64,000 nt of DNA from Pyxicephalus adspersus (GCF_032062135.1 NC_092858.1:127589848-127653847); one strand, 5' to 3'. Shown: positions 10,411 through 22,306, numbered from the stretch's first letter. Made by a program: numbers and translations. The notes: generated by a model not told the origin, from the letters alone.

Positions 10411-13370
10411 GGGCGCTGTGTATATCCACCATATATGCTGAGTACTAACTAGATTTTATGTTTTTTTTAACAGAAGTGAGAAGACTTCTGACTGGAGTAT
10501 TGTGTGAGTGAATAGGGCATTTAGATCATAGAAGCCCAGTAAGCAGTTTTAAACTGCAATATGTGATCTTTTTAGTCGAGGGATAGATAAGCTTAAGCTG
10601 TTCTGAAAGAAATTTTTGAATCTGTGCATTGTATTTCAATCAGAAAGGAGAGGGATAACTATGTCAATGAAAAGAAATTCTTCAGCATTTTTGGTCTAAT
10701 ATTAAATTTCCCCTGCTGCTCCAATCATCTTCTATGCATGTGGGATATTCAAAAACTTTTTTTTTAGATCATATTGTTACTGATGCAATGGCATATTACT
10801 TAATAGCAGTTACATGGATATGTAAAACCTAGATTTCTACTGATGCTTAGTTGTTTTTGTTTTAAGTACAAAGTATTGAGCAAATTGGTTGTATTTTCTA
10901 AAATTAATTCTTATGGGACAAATGTTCTGGCTTCTCCTGAATCTAGAAAGGATTCACACTGTTTTATCAAATTCAGGATGATTAATTGGATAGACTTGTT
11001 GTGTTTATTTGATTTCTTCCACAGACTCAGCTCCTTCTGTGAGCATAAATCCTCAAAATATTCTCACAGTAAACTTCTTCAGCAAAGCAGAGTATAAAGT
11101 TCAATTCATGTTTCAATGGAACATAAAAGGAAACTTGGCTGTGCACTTTGAAACTTCTGCCATCCTGTTTAGAAGAGCAAGAACAGAGTGGATTATTTGA
11201 TCTGTGTTCAGCAACCACATCAAATAGGTCACATGATCATTTTAATCTGTTATTTATGCCTAAAAATATGGAACAAATAATGTTATTTCAGTTTTGGGTG
11301 ACCTAAATTTTTGATTATTGTATTATTATTGAATATGTATTTAGCGGACCTTGGTATCAGTACAGTCACTAATTTATGATTAATGTTTTACAGTTACTTA
11401 CTAAGAAGTTGTGTTTTTAATTAAGACAGTGCCAAAGTGAAAAACAATGTACCAGCATTAACATAACTGTAAACCTAAGAAATCTGAAAATAGTGCCCCA
11501 ATTAGCTTAGTTTTAGTTTGCAAGAATACAGGCTTAAGAAAAGGGACAGGAGAAGGATAAAAAATAGAAAGTTTTAGCTGCCATTCAAAAACCTCATCAC
11601 ATGTCAAGGGACATGGCTAATTCTATAACATCTCTAAGCATTTATTTATCATCATAATAGGGTTTTGCTAAACTACTAAGATATTTTTTAGGTAACCACA
11701 AAGACTATTCAGTTCATTAAATAAATATAAACACAATTTGATGCCCTGCATATACTATCCAGAATATCTGTCAGACAACCTGAATGTGTTACACTGATGC
11801 TTTGGCACATATGAATATGATGTTAACTTATACATTTTTTTTTTGCATGCTACCATTCGTCACCCTGCTATTTATGTACCCAAGTGTGGTGTGATATTTG
11901 TTTTCACAAAAAGGCAACACACACAGTTAAAAAAATAATACAATTAAAGTAAAAAGTCAAAGTAAAAAGAAAAATGAGGTTTCAATACACAAATAGGAAT
12001 GTTATACACAAAAACCGGGAAAAACATATACAAAGAATAAAACCACATATTATAAATGTATATGCATATACAGTTTATTAATAAGCAAATTGTTCCAGCA
12101 AAACTTAACCATCCCCTTTAAAATCCAGGAAGTGCTGTTAATGTATAGGATCTAATGGAAATCCATCCTTACTTTATTGAACAGGCTCAGCTTTTGTCAG
12201 GTTTGGCAAATGTTTTTTGAAGCTTGTCGAACCCAATTGTTAACCAAAAGGCATGGAAGAGGAGCACATTTCCTTATCACTAGTATTAAATCAAAAAAAA
12301 TTGGGAACAATTCAGCAACTGGTAAAAGTGTCATTTCATGATTGAAGAACAAAATTCAAAATACACAAATACCTTAAATACCATGTTTGTGGGATGTCTT
12401 AAGGCTGTACATTTCTCCTAATATTTACCCTAAACCTTTCCGGGAGCATGGGTGGCCAGGAAAAAAGGCAACAGGAAGCACACATCACCGTTCTCTCAAT
12501 GCAAGACCCCATGCATTATCTTAATAATTTGAGGTTTCATAGTTAAGGGTACTTTTACTTTTACTTCTGTAAAAATGTATAATATATATCAGGTCAAGCA
12601 TTTAAAAACTTGTTCACTGCAGTTCAGCAAAATTATAAATTCAACTAGTTGCTATGTCTTACTGAACTTTATACATAGTACTTGGCCTTTACTAAGTTGT
12701 TCTTTGCCTATCCTTAATGGATTAGGTGCAATATGACAGTTTTTTTGGTGTGTTCAGATACAAACTTGTAAAATATTGTCAATTTTTATTGTACATCATA
12801 TTTAAAAAAATCTTCAAGCAGAGTAAAATCTGTCTCCACTGAAAAGTCCCTACGGAGTGAATAAAAAAGAATCATGTATAAATGCAGAATTTGAAAAGTT
12901 TAATACATATTTAACTAACCCTCCAGGGATATAGAAGGATTAAGTTTAACAATGCAGACTCGAAGCACACTGTCATATAAGGTCATTAGGATAGTACAAA
13001 AGTCCTATGAGAGAACATCGGGCCATTTGTTCCAAGATGCCTGTGCATGAAATATTTGTTACTTGATTTATGTTTTAACTGCCCTGCATTATAGTTTGTC
13101 AGTAGAGCAGTCTTACTTTTGAGTTTTGCGAAATATATATTTGTATGCTCCTTTTCAAAATATTTTACAATTCCATGGTGCATATTATTGTATTACACCC
13201 CACATAGAGTAACACATTTTTAAATGACAATATCTGTTTACTAATAAATTCCTTATTCAATAGCAAGTTGATTGAAACACATTATGCAAGTGGACACATC
13301 CAATACACCCATGAGCTGCTTACACGTTTGCCTTCCAGCTAATTTATATTTTTATTAGAGTACTGATGAA
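10411..13370. other. AT-rich stretch, no gene recognised
   Basis: Only short chance ORFs occur in about 3 kb of AT-rich sequence. I see no splice-flanked conserved exon, RNA gene or clear transposon end. Confidence 0.6.
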
Positions 13371-13735
13371 TAGTGTTGTTGTGTCTAGGAGCCTCCCCCA
13401 TAATGCCTAGGGCCCTCCAATAACAGCAGGGATGCTCCCCTCCATGTTTGTTGTGGCAGGCAGCTGATTGGCTGTCTGTCACTGCATGCCACACAGGGAG
13501 CCATTGGCCTATACAAGGTCAGGACGTGCCTGAATTTACCATTCCTGATAGAGATTTGCTAGCATCACAACCTTTCTGTGCTGCTTGGCTTGCTTTGACA
13601 AATAAAAAAAAAGTGCTTTACTTAGTTGGACTGTGTCACACTCACACTATTATTCAGATAGATTGTTGGATTTTACTGTATTGGTGCAGTCCTGAAATCT
13701 ACTGTACTCAGATAGGTAGAGTGTTTCACTGTTAG

Positions 13736-13751
13736 CTAGATAGATAGATAC

Positions 13752-13782
<31 letters not shown>

Positions 13783-13791
13783 GATAGTCAG
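13736..13791 (+). repeat. (GATA)n microsatellite
   Basis: About thirteen GATA units with a few substitutions (ATACATAGATA, AAATAGATA) lie in the 5' part of the hAT region. Confidence 0.95.
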
Positions 13792-14103
13792 TCAGTGTGT
13801 TACATACACGCAGCCAGAGGCAGGGTACCCTCCCTGGCTGCGTGCACATAATCACACCTGTACTGAGAGACAGACACACAGACGCAGTGTATACTGCAGT
13901 ATATATTTTGTATACTGTGCTGAATATTACAAGCATCACCACTGAAGGAAAGTGCTGCATACAACACACACAGCGCACTTGCATTTTGGATGTTAACGCC
14001 CCCAACAAAAAAATCCACTTACTGTACAAATTTACATATACATATAGCTTATTAGCTACAAAGTATTTTGCAGGGTGTCAAGCCACACAAAAAAAATTCT
14101 ACA

Positions 14104-16776
14104 ATGTCTGGCCAAAGAGGAAAGGGCAGCTTTGGCAGGGGTGGCAAGCAAAGCAGTATGAGTTTGTTTTTAGCTGCAGACCCAAGAACAAGAAGCGCTG
14201 CTGTTGGTGGTGGGCGTCCATTATTACCACACCACGAACAAGAGGTAGTGGAGTACATGACCCAGCCTGGGTCAAGTGATTGTACCCCTTCTTCATCCCA
14301 ATCCCAGACACAAGCCTTACAGGTGTCCCAAACAGTCCATGATACACCTGGTCCTCCTAGTTCTTCATCAGCGGCTGGAAAGTCTTGTGTACAGCAGTAT
14401 GTCAAGGAGCCCCACCGAGGGGTTGGAGAGGTGGAGCTACAAGCATTCCTTAAAGATGCTCTGTTGTTTCACTCATCTGACGAAGAGAGTCGGTTCACAG
14501 GATTCCTTTTCCCCAGAAAACTTACTTTTCATCAGAACACTCTGAGCCTGACGAGCCAATTCAAACTGGCTCCAAAAGGCCGCTGCTTCCTTTCGGCACA
14601 TACAGGGAAACTGTCTCTTCTGATGATGATGATGATGATGATGATGATAATGTCCTTGATCCAACATAGGGCGAACAAGGAGATCATCATAGGCAGGTAA
14701 AAGAGGAGGAGGAGGATGAAGAACAGGAGGAGAAGGTTGCAGAGCACCCTCAAAGGGGGAGAGGGAGGAAGAGGGTAAAAGCTGCCCTCACACTGCATTC
14801 TTCACGTACCAGTGAGGCAAGTCATAGTCGTTGGAAGCTGTCACCACAGCTATGCCTCAACAACCGCAGACCGCCACCACAAACACCAGCTCTAGAGCAC
14901 ATTTCGGTCCAGTTAGATGTTCGCCCGTGTGGGCATTTTTTAATGTCCATGGTGATGACAACACTATGGTCATCTGCAAACTGTGAGCTCAACACTTGAA
15001 ACGAGGCAAAAACCCTAACAAACTTGGACCAACTCACTGGGTAACTTTGGTGGCAGCAGGGGAAGATGCAGCTGCTATCTTCGCCCAGAGCACATCGCCA
15101 TGCAATCTTCTCCTCAACCTCCACTTCCACCTCTCCCTTTGACTCTTGTACCTCAACCTCTTCCTCCAGGGACACTTTGCCGTGGAAACCCAGCACCTTC
15201 CATTCGGCAGCATCTGTTCACCGTAAGTAACAACCTGCAGTTTGCTACTTCGGTGCACAATTCAGACGTTGCCACGCAGTCCTAAAGTTGCAAAGCCTGG
15301 GTTCCCTCAGCCACACGGGCGCAGCCATTCTAAGTGCCTTGCCGGAGCAAGAAGACATATGGCTAACTCCCAACAGACTTCAGCCAGGCAAGGTCGTGTG
15401 TGACAACGGGGCCAATCTGCTGGCAGCCCTGCATTGTGGGAAACTCACACACGTACCTTGCCTGGCTCAGGTCATGAGTCTGATAGTACAGCACTTCCTT
15501 AGGAATTACCCAGGCCTCCAGCCACTGATGCTGAAGGCTAGAAAATTGGCGAATTTCCGCCGGTCGTACACAGCCAGTGCCAAATTGGTGGATTTACAGC
15601 AAAATCTCAATCTGCCAGTGCACCGGTTAATTTGTGATGTAATGCCATCTTTTACATGCTGCAGCGGTTGGCTGCATTGGAATGCCACCTTTGGAATGCC
15701 ACCTTTTACATGCTGCAGTGGCTGGCTGAAAAACAGAAAGCGGTAGTGGAGTCTGTTCGTTTCAGACGTATACCTACACTACCTTTCTTCAGCCCTGCGG
15801 AGTGGGTGCAAATTCAGGACTTGTGCACTGTATTGTCACCTTTTGAAGAGGTGACCAGGATGATCAGCAGAGATCAGGCCTGTGTCAGTGACACCATCCC
15901 CATCATATGCCTGCTTGAACAGATGATGGTGGATCTCGGACACGACATAGAGCGGACGCTGCATCAAGAGATGACGTTTCAAACATCATCTCGGACATGC
16001 GTGCCTACAACTATACTAGGTACAGTGCACCACAAATCCAGGAAGAGGAGGAGGTGGAAGATGAGGAGGAGGACATTGCAGGCATGGGAGAAGGGGAGGA
16101 AGGGGCAGGGGAGGATACTGAGGGTACATGGCATCCATCCACCCAAACACAAGGCGGCATGTTCCATGGATGGCAAGACCAGGCAGAGGAGGAGAAGGAG
16201 GACAGCCCTGTGCTGCTGTTCGACCCACAGGAGTGTGGATCCAGAATTACCTCAGCTCTGGGGAGTTTAAGCCACATGACAGCCTTGATGCAGGAGTGCA
16301 TAGCCAAAGATCCGCGCATACAACACATAAAAACAAAGACTGACAACTTTTGGATTGCTACATTACTGGATCCACGTTACAAGCCTAAGATACAACAACT
16401 AATCGTGCCCCAATACAGGGGACCTAAAATGCAGCACTACCAAGAAGTGCTTGTAAGGGACTTGTGCTCAGCCTTTCCAGCTGCCAGGAGCAGCAGCAGA
16501 GATCCCTATGGCAGTTCCACCAGCCATGGGAGCCAAACAACTGCCTTAAGCGGCATGGGTGGCAGCAGCGGTAGAGGTTGTCTAAGCCATACTATGCAGG
16601 CTTTTTTTCAGCGGAAGCAAGCCACCAGTCGTGCAGCAATTGCCAATGACACTCAGCAGCGCTACTCAGTCATGGTGCAGGAATACCTGAGCTCTACATG
16701 GGACATCTGCAACCTGCAAAGCCAGGACCTACTGGGCTACTGGGTATCCAAGCTTGAGCAGTGGTGTATATTTTAG
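14104..16776 (+). pseudogene. hAT transposase (BED-finger type), broken and C-terminally truncated
   Basis: This is a hAT-superfamily transposase for cut-and-paste transposition in the nucleus. It opens with MSGQRGKGSFGRGG, then a Ser/Gln-rich segment and a (GAT)n run near 14625. A zf-BED domain reads SPVWAFFNVHGDDNTMVICKL at about 14917-14990, where the expected second Cys codon is now TGA, followed by AQHLKRGKNPNKLG. The RNase H-like core shows CDNGANLLAAL and HVPCLAQ at about 15395-15475; the His usual after Cys (CxxH) is Gln. Later come ATLLDPRYK (about 16350-16376) and a hATC-like segment EYLSSTWD (about 16681). There are many frameshifts, and a local tandem duplication lies at about 15650-15725. 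The C-terminal 50 or so residues are missing because Harbinger sequence begins immediately. Confidence 0.88.
15650..15725 (+). repeat. local tandem duplication in the hAT gene
   Basis: TTTACATGCTGCAG plus GGTTGGCTG-like sequence and GGAATGCCACC occur twice in direct order (copies near 15651 and 15703). This shifts the reading frame within the transposase core. Confidence 0.75.
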
Positions 16777-18430
16777 GAAGGGGTTCCTTTCAAACCTCCT
16801 CGGCCCTAATTTGTGGACTAAGCCAGCCTACAGTTTCCAGGGTTTTTACGAAGGTCATCAATGCCATTGTGGACCTTGTCATACTATATATTCACTTCCC
16901 TGAAACAGCTCAGGAGTGGAGGGGAAGGTAAAGGTGGATTTCTTCAGGCGAGCAGGATTTCTGAATGTTTTGGGGCCATAGATGGCACCCATGTGGCCAT
17001 TCAGGCCCCTAAATTGCAGGAAATCGCGTTTCCCAACCGGAAGCGATATCATTCACTGAATGTACAAATAGTCTGAGATCCCAACAGGAAAATCATGAGT
17101 GCACGCACAGGTTTCCCAGGATCATGGCATGATGCCTATATCCTGCGTCAGACAGCCCTCTACCAGAAATTCATCTCGGGAGAAATGCCTGAGGGCTGGT
17201 TAATAGGTAATGTATAATGTCGTTACTGTAATACAACTAGCAGTAGTCAAATCCTAAAGACACTTATTATGTTGCTATGTCCCTTTTCATTGTCAGAATG
17301 CCAGGCTATGACCTATATTGTATATATGTCATATTTTGTGCTAACATCTAATTTAAGAAATACTATATAAATATTGTACAATATTGGGAGCATGGGGGAA
17401 GAACTAACTTTCAGATATTCCTGGAAGCCCTAGTATAATTACAATGTTTACAGCTCACAGTACTTCAGTGTGGTAGTCAGTAGTAACAATGTCTCCTAAC
17501 AACCAAAAAGTAATAAAGTAACCGAAGAGCACAACCCTTAGCAACCTTTGTAAAAAAACTCTAGTGTTACACTGCACCCACAGAACACTTACTATACTAA
17601 GAACTTACATGTATTATGTTTGTCTTTTTACAGCTGACAAAGGATATGGGCAGCTTCCAGGGCTTATGACAGCTGTGCGTCACCCCCAGTCTGAAGCGGA
17701 GCACAATTACAACAAGGCTCTGCAAAAAAGCCGGGGGAAATACATATGTATTTATATGCATTTAAATGTATTTTGCCATACATACACAAGTGAAATCACT
17801 AAATGTTTTTTTAAACCACCGGCAATAATCCTTTTTTCAATTATTTGATTTCTATCAAGCCAAACTACAATAACATTTTAATTAGATCATAAATGCTTGG
17901 TGACAATTTTTTTACAATTTATACTTTTGTGTGATGACATATTATGAAGTGTTACATAGTATATACACAGCTTGATCTCATATAGTTTGCAGTGTTGCAA
18001 AGCAAACCAAAAAGTATTAAAACAGTGCGACAAATGTAACAATAAATAATTAATTTTCTTTATGAGTACAATGTAACCTAAAAAAGTAGCACTTACCCAA
18101 AAGAAGATGAAGCATTAAAGATTCTAATTGACCTGTAATAGACTATAGATGAGCACAGAACAGAGAGCAGGTGTGCGCTAATTAATTGCTATGATCTCAC
18201 CATTGACAGCTTAACAGATCCTCTTTAATCGCGCAGCAGAAAACTAATCGCCTTAATTGGCAGATTCGGGACCCCTATTGCTCATTGCTCATTTATCAAG
18301 GCCGGAATCCGGCTGGCAAGTGAAGGCCCGTGTACCAGCACTCGGCTCCGGACCACGTGAAAAGGGCTCGTATGTTGGCGCGTAAATACGTGCGAACAGC
18401 GTACCCGCATCTCATTGATGAATCAGGGCC
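16777..18430 (+). mobile_element. internally deleted PIF/Harbinger element
   Basis: It begins abruptly in transposase coding sequence next to the hAT gene, with no left TIR. It continues through the HARBI1-like exons, then a tail shared with 38630-39114 and 40770-41444. It ends at 18430 with CATTGATGAATCAGGGCC, the family terminus. The tail contains TGATGACATATTATGAAG, a CTAATTAATTGCTATGA block and a GC-rich subterminal segment. Confidence 0.8.
16790..17740 (+). pseudogene. HARBI1-like Harbinger transposase, 3' end deleted
   Basis: This is a DDE nuclease of PIF/Harbinger type. Exon 1 (to 17206) holds SALICGLSQPTVSRVF, a helix-turn-helix-like motif, then a frameshift near 16920. FGAIDGTHVAI (first catalytic Asp, about 16970-17000), RKRYHSLNVQIV and GSWHDAYILR (second Asp, about 17121-17150) follow. 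The intron runs 17207-17633 (GTAATG donor, TTTTTACAG acceptor) and joins ...GWLI to ADKGYGQLPG in frame. Exon 2 reads TAVRHPQSEAEHNYNKALQKSR and stops at the deletion near 17740, just before the third catalytic residue (the Glu of the usual VERxFGxLK segment). A TGA replaces the expected Cys codon after NVQIV. The gene is not functional. Confidence 0.9.
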
Positions 18431-19130
18431 TTTGTCTTAGAGCCCACCGCCTCCTCCTCCTGCTGTAACTGATGCTGCCGCCTTCCCAGTACCAAACTCT
18501 AGATGCCAGATACTAATGCTGTCCACATTTCGTCTCAGAGCCCACTGCCTCCTCCTGCTGTAACTGATGCTGCCGCCTGCCCAGGACCCAACTGTAGATG
18601 GCAGATACTAATGCTGTCCACACTCCATGTCAGAGCCCACCGCCTCCTCCTCCTGCTGTAACTGATGCTGCCGCCTGCCTAGTACCAAACTCTAAATGTC
18701 AGATACGAATGCCGTCCACGCTCCATCTCAGAGCCCACCGCCTCCTCCTCCTCCTCCTGCTGTAAAAGATGCTGCTGCCTGCCCAGTACAAAACTCTAGC
18801 GCCAGATACTAATTCCGTCCACGCTCCGTCTCAGAGCCCACCGCCTCCTCCTCCTGCTGTACCTGATGCTGCCGCCTGCCCAGTACCTGACTGTAGATGC
18901 CAAATACTAATGCCGTCCACACTCCGTCTCAGAGCCCACCGCCTCCTCCTGCTGTAACTGATGCTGCCGCCTGCCCAGGACCGAACTCTAGATACAAGAT
19001 ACTAATGCCATCCAAACTCTGTCCCAGAGCCCACCGGCTCCTCCTCCTGCTGTAACTGATGCTACCGCCTGCCCAATACCCAACTCTAGATGCCAGATAC
19101 TAATGCCGTCCACACTTGGTCTCTGAGGCT
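18431..19130 (-). repeat. 97-bp tandem repeat, about 7 copies
   Basis: Units start with AGAGCCCACCGCCTCCTCCT near 18440, 18536, 18630, 18730, 18831, 18928 and 19025. They contain GCTGTAACTGATGCTGCCGC and CTCTAGATGCCAGATACTAA. The minus strand is largely open (RRRWALRR, WHLELG), but with a unit of about 97 bp the frame changes each copy, so I do not regard it as coding. The family recurs at 19250-19440, 20461-21440, 53222-53326 and 54730-54845. Confidence 0.9.
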
Positions 19131-19745
19131 GCCGCCTCGTCCTCCTGCTGTTGCTGCTGCCACCTGTCAGTACTCTATTCCTAAATTTTGTATTACAGAC
19201 ATCTAGGTGGGATTGATGATGCACTACGCCAAGCTCTAGATGCCAGTTACCAATGCAGTCTCCGCTCCGTCTCAGGGCCTACCACCTCCTCCTCCCAGTA
19301 CCCAGCTCTAGATGCCAGGTAACAATGCCATCCACACTTCTCAGGGCTCACCGCCTACTATTCCTGCTCTTACTGCTGCCACATGACTACTGCCCAGTAC
19401 CCAGCTCTAGATGCCAGACTAGACTCAAGCTCAACGGGGTCTTCTTTCCCCGCTGATTCTGTCAAGCCTGTTCCCTTTCATGTGCTTTTACTCGATAACA
19501 GGCCCGGAGTGTGGAAGACATTAGTAACTGGCATTTAGGGCTGGGTGTAGTGCATCTTTAATGACCCCCCGAAGTGTGTAATGCAAATGTGTAATCTGAA
19601 ATTTGTGACTGAATGTAGAAGGCCACGTCTTGTGCTTCATTCATCAGTACCACACTTTATCGGACTGAATTTCTGTGTATGTTACCCTGGAACTGGGAAG
19701 TATGCTTAACGGGAACCGAGAGGTCCTGGATGACCACATTGAGCC
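19131..19745. repeat. diverged repeat copies and spacer before the PCED1-like fragment
   Basis: It contains degenerate minus-orientation copies of the 97-bp family (19250-19440). A segment at 19380-19490 recurs inverted at 20720-20850 and directly at 21140-21240. From 19520 a plus-orientation piece (GTAACTGGCATTTAGGGCTGG) resembles 53160-53215. Confidence 0.7.
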
Positions 19746-20460
19746 ATGAAGTTATTGAGCTCAACAGACATCCAGAGACTTCTCCACAAGTATGTGGCCA
19801 TCCTGGGAGACTCCATTCAAAGATCCGTCAACAAGGATCTTGTGAAAATACTGCAGAATGATGAGTTTCAGACTGAGAAGAATCTGAAAGAGAAGGGTGA
19901 GATGTCATTTGCAAACGACACGTTGGGGGATCTCTGGGTGAAATGCACAATGGCATAATTTTCCGCGAAGTGCGTCAATACAGAACTGACCACCACCTTG
20001 TACGGTTCTATTTCCTGACCCCTGTCTCTTTGGAGTACATAGAGAGCGTGCTGGCCAACTTTGTACATGGACCTCAGCCCGACGTTGTCATCATCAACTC
20101 GTGTATATAGGATGTTAACAGGTATCATGAGCAATCACTGCAAATGTATAAAACCAACCTGGACCACCTGTTTATTCGGCTCACCGAGGTGCTGAGCCCC
20201 AAATGTCTGGTGATATGCAACATGTCCATGTCTGTTGGATTCAAAGCTGGTGAAGTGCTAGAGTACCCAATTTCTAATGTGTGCTGTGACATCATAAAAG
20301 GGAATTTCTACACCTCCACTCTGGCAGATTTGCACCAATTTGATGTGATTGACATGCACTTCCACTTACGCTTCGAGCTACACTCCAGGTTAAAGATGAC
20401 TCGAATCAGCTGGCTCATCAGAAGTATACCTGCATCCTGATGGCTCATATTGATCAAGCC
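19746..20460 (+). pseudogene. PCED1: PC-esterase domain protein 1-like (PCED1/FAM113) cDNA fragment
   Basis: PCED1 proteins are GDSL/SGNH-like putative acylesterases of unknown substrate. Almost the whole domain is present without introns: YVAILGDSIQR (GDS nucleophile block, about 19791), VNKDLVKILQ, EMSFANDTL, REVRQYRTDHHLVRFYF (about 19965), PQPDVVIINSC (about 20075), LDHLFIRLTEVLSPKCLVI (about 20160), FYTSTLADLHQFDVIDMHFHLR (about 20307) and, in a shifted frame, NQLAHQKYTCILMAHI (about 20407). Defects are a short frameshift near 19935, a Trp-to-stop change at 20107 and a small deletion near 20395 that removes the expected DGxHW catalytic block. The lack of introns over about 230 codons suggests a cDNA origin. 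PCED1A versus PCED1B cannot be decided. Confidence 0.85.
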
Positions 20461-21440
20461 CGGGGCGTGCAGCAGGAACAGCAGGAGAGGAGGCGGTGGG
20501 CTCTGAGATGGAGCATGGACAGCATTGGTAACTGGCATCTAGAGCTGGGTACTGGGCAGGCGGCAGCAGTAACAGCATGAGGAAGAGGCGGTGGGCCCTG
20601 AGACGGAGCAAGGACGGTATTAGAGGTTGAGGCCATCACCTATATGGACAGTGTAGAAGCTGTAACTATTGGAGACATGAATGGATGAACGAGATTCCAA
20701 CCTGTCCCTATGTACTATGTAGCGAAACCACATGAAAGGGAACGGGCTTGGCGGAATCAGCGGGGAAAGAAGACCATGTTGAGCTTGAGTCTAGTCTGGC
20801 ATCTAGAGCTGGGTACTAGGCAGTGGGCAGGCAGCAGCTGTAAGAGCAGGAGGAGTAACGCAGCCATTCACACTACATCTCAGGGCCCACCGCCACTGTA
20901 GAGACAGTGGGAATCTCATTCATCCCAAAAGCTACACCTTCTACACTGTCAATAAAGGATGATGGCCTCAATCTCTAATGCCATCCTTGCTCTGTCCCAG
21001 GGCCCACCGCCTCCTCCTCCTCCTGCTGTTGCTGCTGCCGCTGCCTGCCCAGTGCCCAGCTGTAGATGGCAGTTAACAATGCTGTCCACACTCCGTCTCA
21101 GGGCCTGCTGCCTCCTCCTCATGCTGTTACTGCTGCCGCCTGTCCACTGCCCAGTACCCAGCTCTAGATGACAGACTAGACTCACGCTCAACTGGGTCTT
21201 CTTTCCCCGCTGTTTCCGCCAAGCCCGTTCCCTTTCATGGGGTTTCGCTACGATCCGTCTCAGGGCCCACCGCCTTCTCCTCCTGCTGTTACCACCTGTC
21301 AGTACTCCATTCCTAAATATGGCATTACAGACATCTAGGTGGCCTTGATGATGCACTACACCCAGCTCTAGATGCCAGTTACCAATCCGGTCCCTGGTCC
21401 GTCTCAGTGCCCACCGCCTCCTCCTCCTGCTGCATCCACC
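20461..21440. repeat. inverted copies of the 97-bp family
   Basis: 20461-20640 carries plus-orientation copies (GAGGCGGTGGGCTCTGAGA, GTAACTGGCATCTAGAGCTG). 20870-21440 carries minus-orientation copies. Between them, 20720-20850 is an inverse of 21140-21240 (GGGAACGGGCTTGGCGGAA / GCCAAGCCCGTTCCC), so the RNA could form a long hairpin. The PCED1-like fragment therefore has oppositely oriented copies on its two sides. Confidence 0.8.
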
Positions 21441-21902
21441 TGTCACTTGTAACTAATAACAGAGCTGTGTAGCTGGCTAATTTTTTGACTGAAAGACCCC
21501 CCCTCAGGGACCTCTGCCTGTACTCTAAAGCCTGTGTATGGCTTGTAACGGAGCGGTGAAACATGGTGGCTAATTTTTTGACCGGAGGAACCCCCTCGTG
21601 GCCCTCTCTGCCTCTACTCGGAGATCGGTATAAAATCCGGCATGTTCTTTTGACCGCCCCAAAAAATGGCGTTTGCCAGCAACATAAAAAAGCCTTTCTT
21701 ATTTATTTTTTTTACTTGTACAGTGTTGTGCAGAGCTGGGGGAGTCTTGAAATGTCTTTTTAAATGTATTTATAGGCTGTAGAAGCTCTACACAGCCCCG
21801 AAAAACATGGAGTTCGAATTCGACGTTCGTTCACCCGAATAATTTTGTAGTATTCGACCGAATAGAGGTCAAATCGAATAGCGAGCTATTCGACCAAAAC
21901 TA
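21441..21902 (+). other. hAT-like 3' tail
   Basis: It contains two copies of GTGGCTAATTTTTTGAC-like sequence (about 21473 and 21569), then GAATTCGACGTTCG and a palindrome GAATAGCGAGCTATTCG close to the terminus. This is typical of a hAT subterminal region. There is no gene. Confidence 0.55.
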
Positions 21903-21910
21903 CTGATGAC

Positions 21911-22306
21911 CTAGGGGTATTTTTTGTGAAACTTTATATTACACATTTACAACACATTTGATGAACAAATGAAAAATGCAATTATTTACCACCCTAACAT
22001 AACCATATAAAAATCGGTTTCAGTAAATGTCAAATTGTTTGAAATAAAATAACATAAAAAAGTATTTACCTCCAACTACACAACTTTATATTTGTTTGAA
22101 AAATTGCCAGTTTAACACAAATTGGTTGTAAGTTATAATACGAATATTTTTAATTATTCTGTATCAGTTTTGGATCAACCAGTTCTGTGATATATTGTCT
22201 GATTGTTGATTTGCAACTTGCAACATTTGCAAACAGAAGGCTTTTAAGTGGTAATGTCAGTATGATAATCAGATTAAATATAAACTTCTCTGATATACAA
22301 ACTTAA
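21911..22306. other. AT-rich spacer, nothing recognised
   Basis: About 400 bp of AT-rich sequence lies between the hAT-like end and a solo LTR. No ORF or repeat was identified. Confidence 0.6.

Larger units (their letters stand above)
13371..21902 (+). mobile_element. composite 8.5-kb hAT-bounded region
   Basis: The left end is TAGTGTTG and the right end is CAAAACTA (inverse TAGTTTTG). They are flanked by CTGATGAA (13363-13370) and CTGATGAC (21903-21910), a 7 of 8 match to the 8-bp duplication expected of hAT. The right end carries repeated ATTCGA motifs (GAATAGCGAGCTATTCG at about 21876-21892) as candidate subterminal binding sites; the left end lacks them. The contents in order are a GATA microsatellite, a hAT transposase pseudogene, a deleted Harbinger element, a 97-bp tandem repeat, a PCED1-like cDNA fragment, inverted copies of the repeat and a hAT-like tail. 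Because the inverted ends are short, the bounds are probable, not certain. Confidence 0.6.

Noticed and set aside
14473..14667. His-rich minus-strand ORF (poly-His)
   Set aside because: It is the reverse reading of the GAT-repeat codons of the hAT transposase.
20949..21446. 165-codon minus-strand ORF
   Set aside because: It is an open frame across GC-rich tandem repeats; its composition follows the repeat and changes frame between copies.
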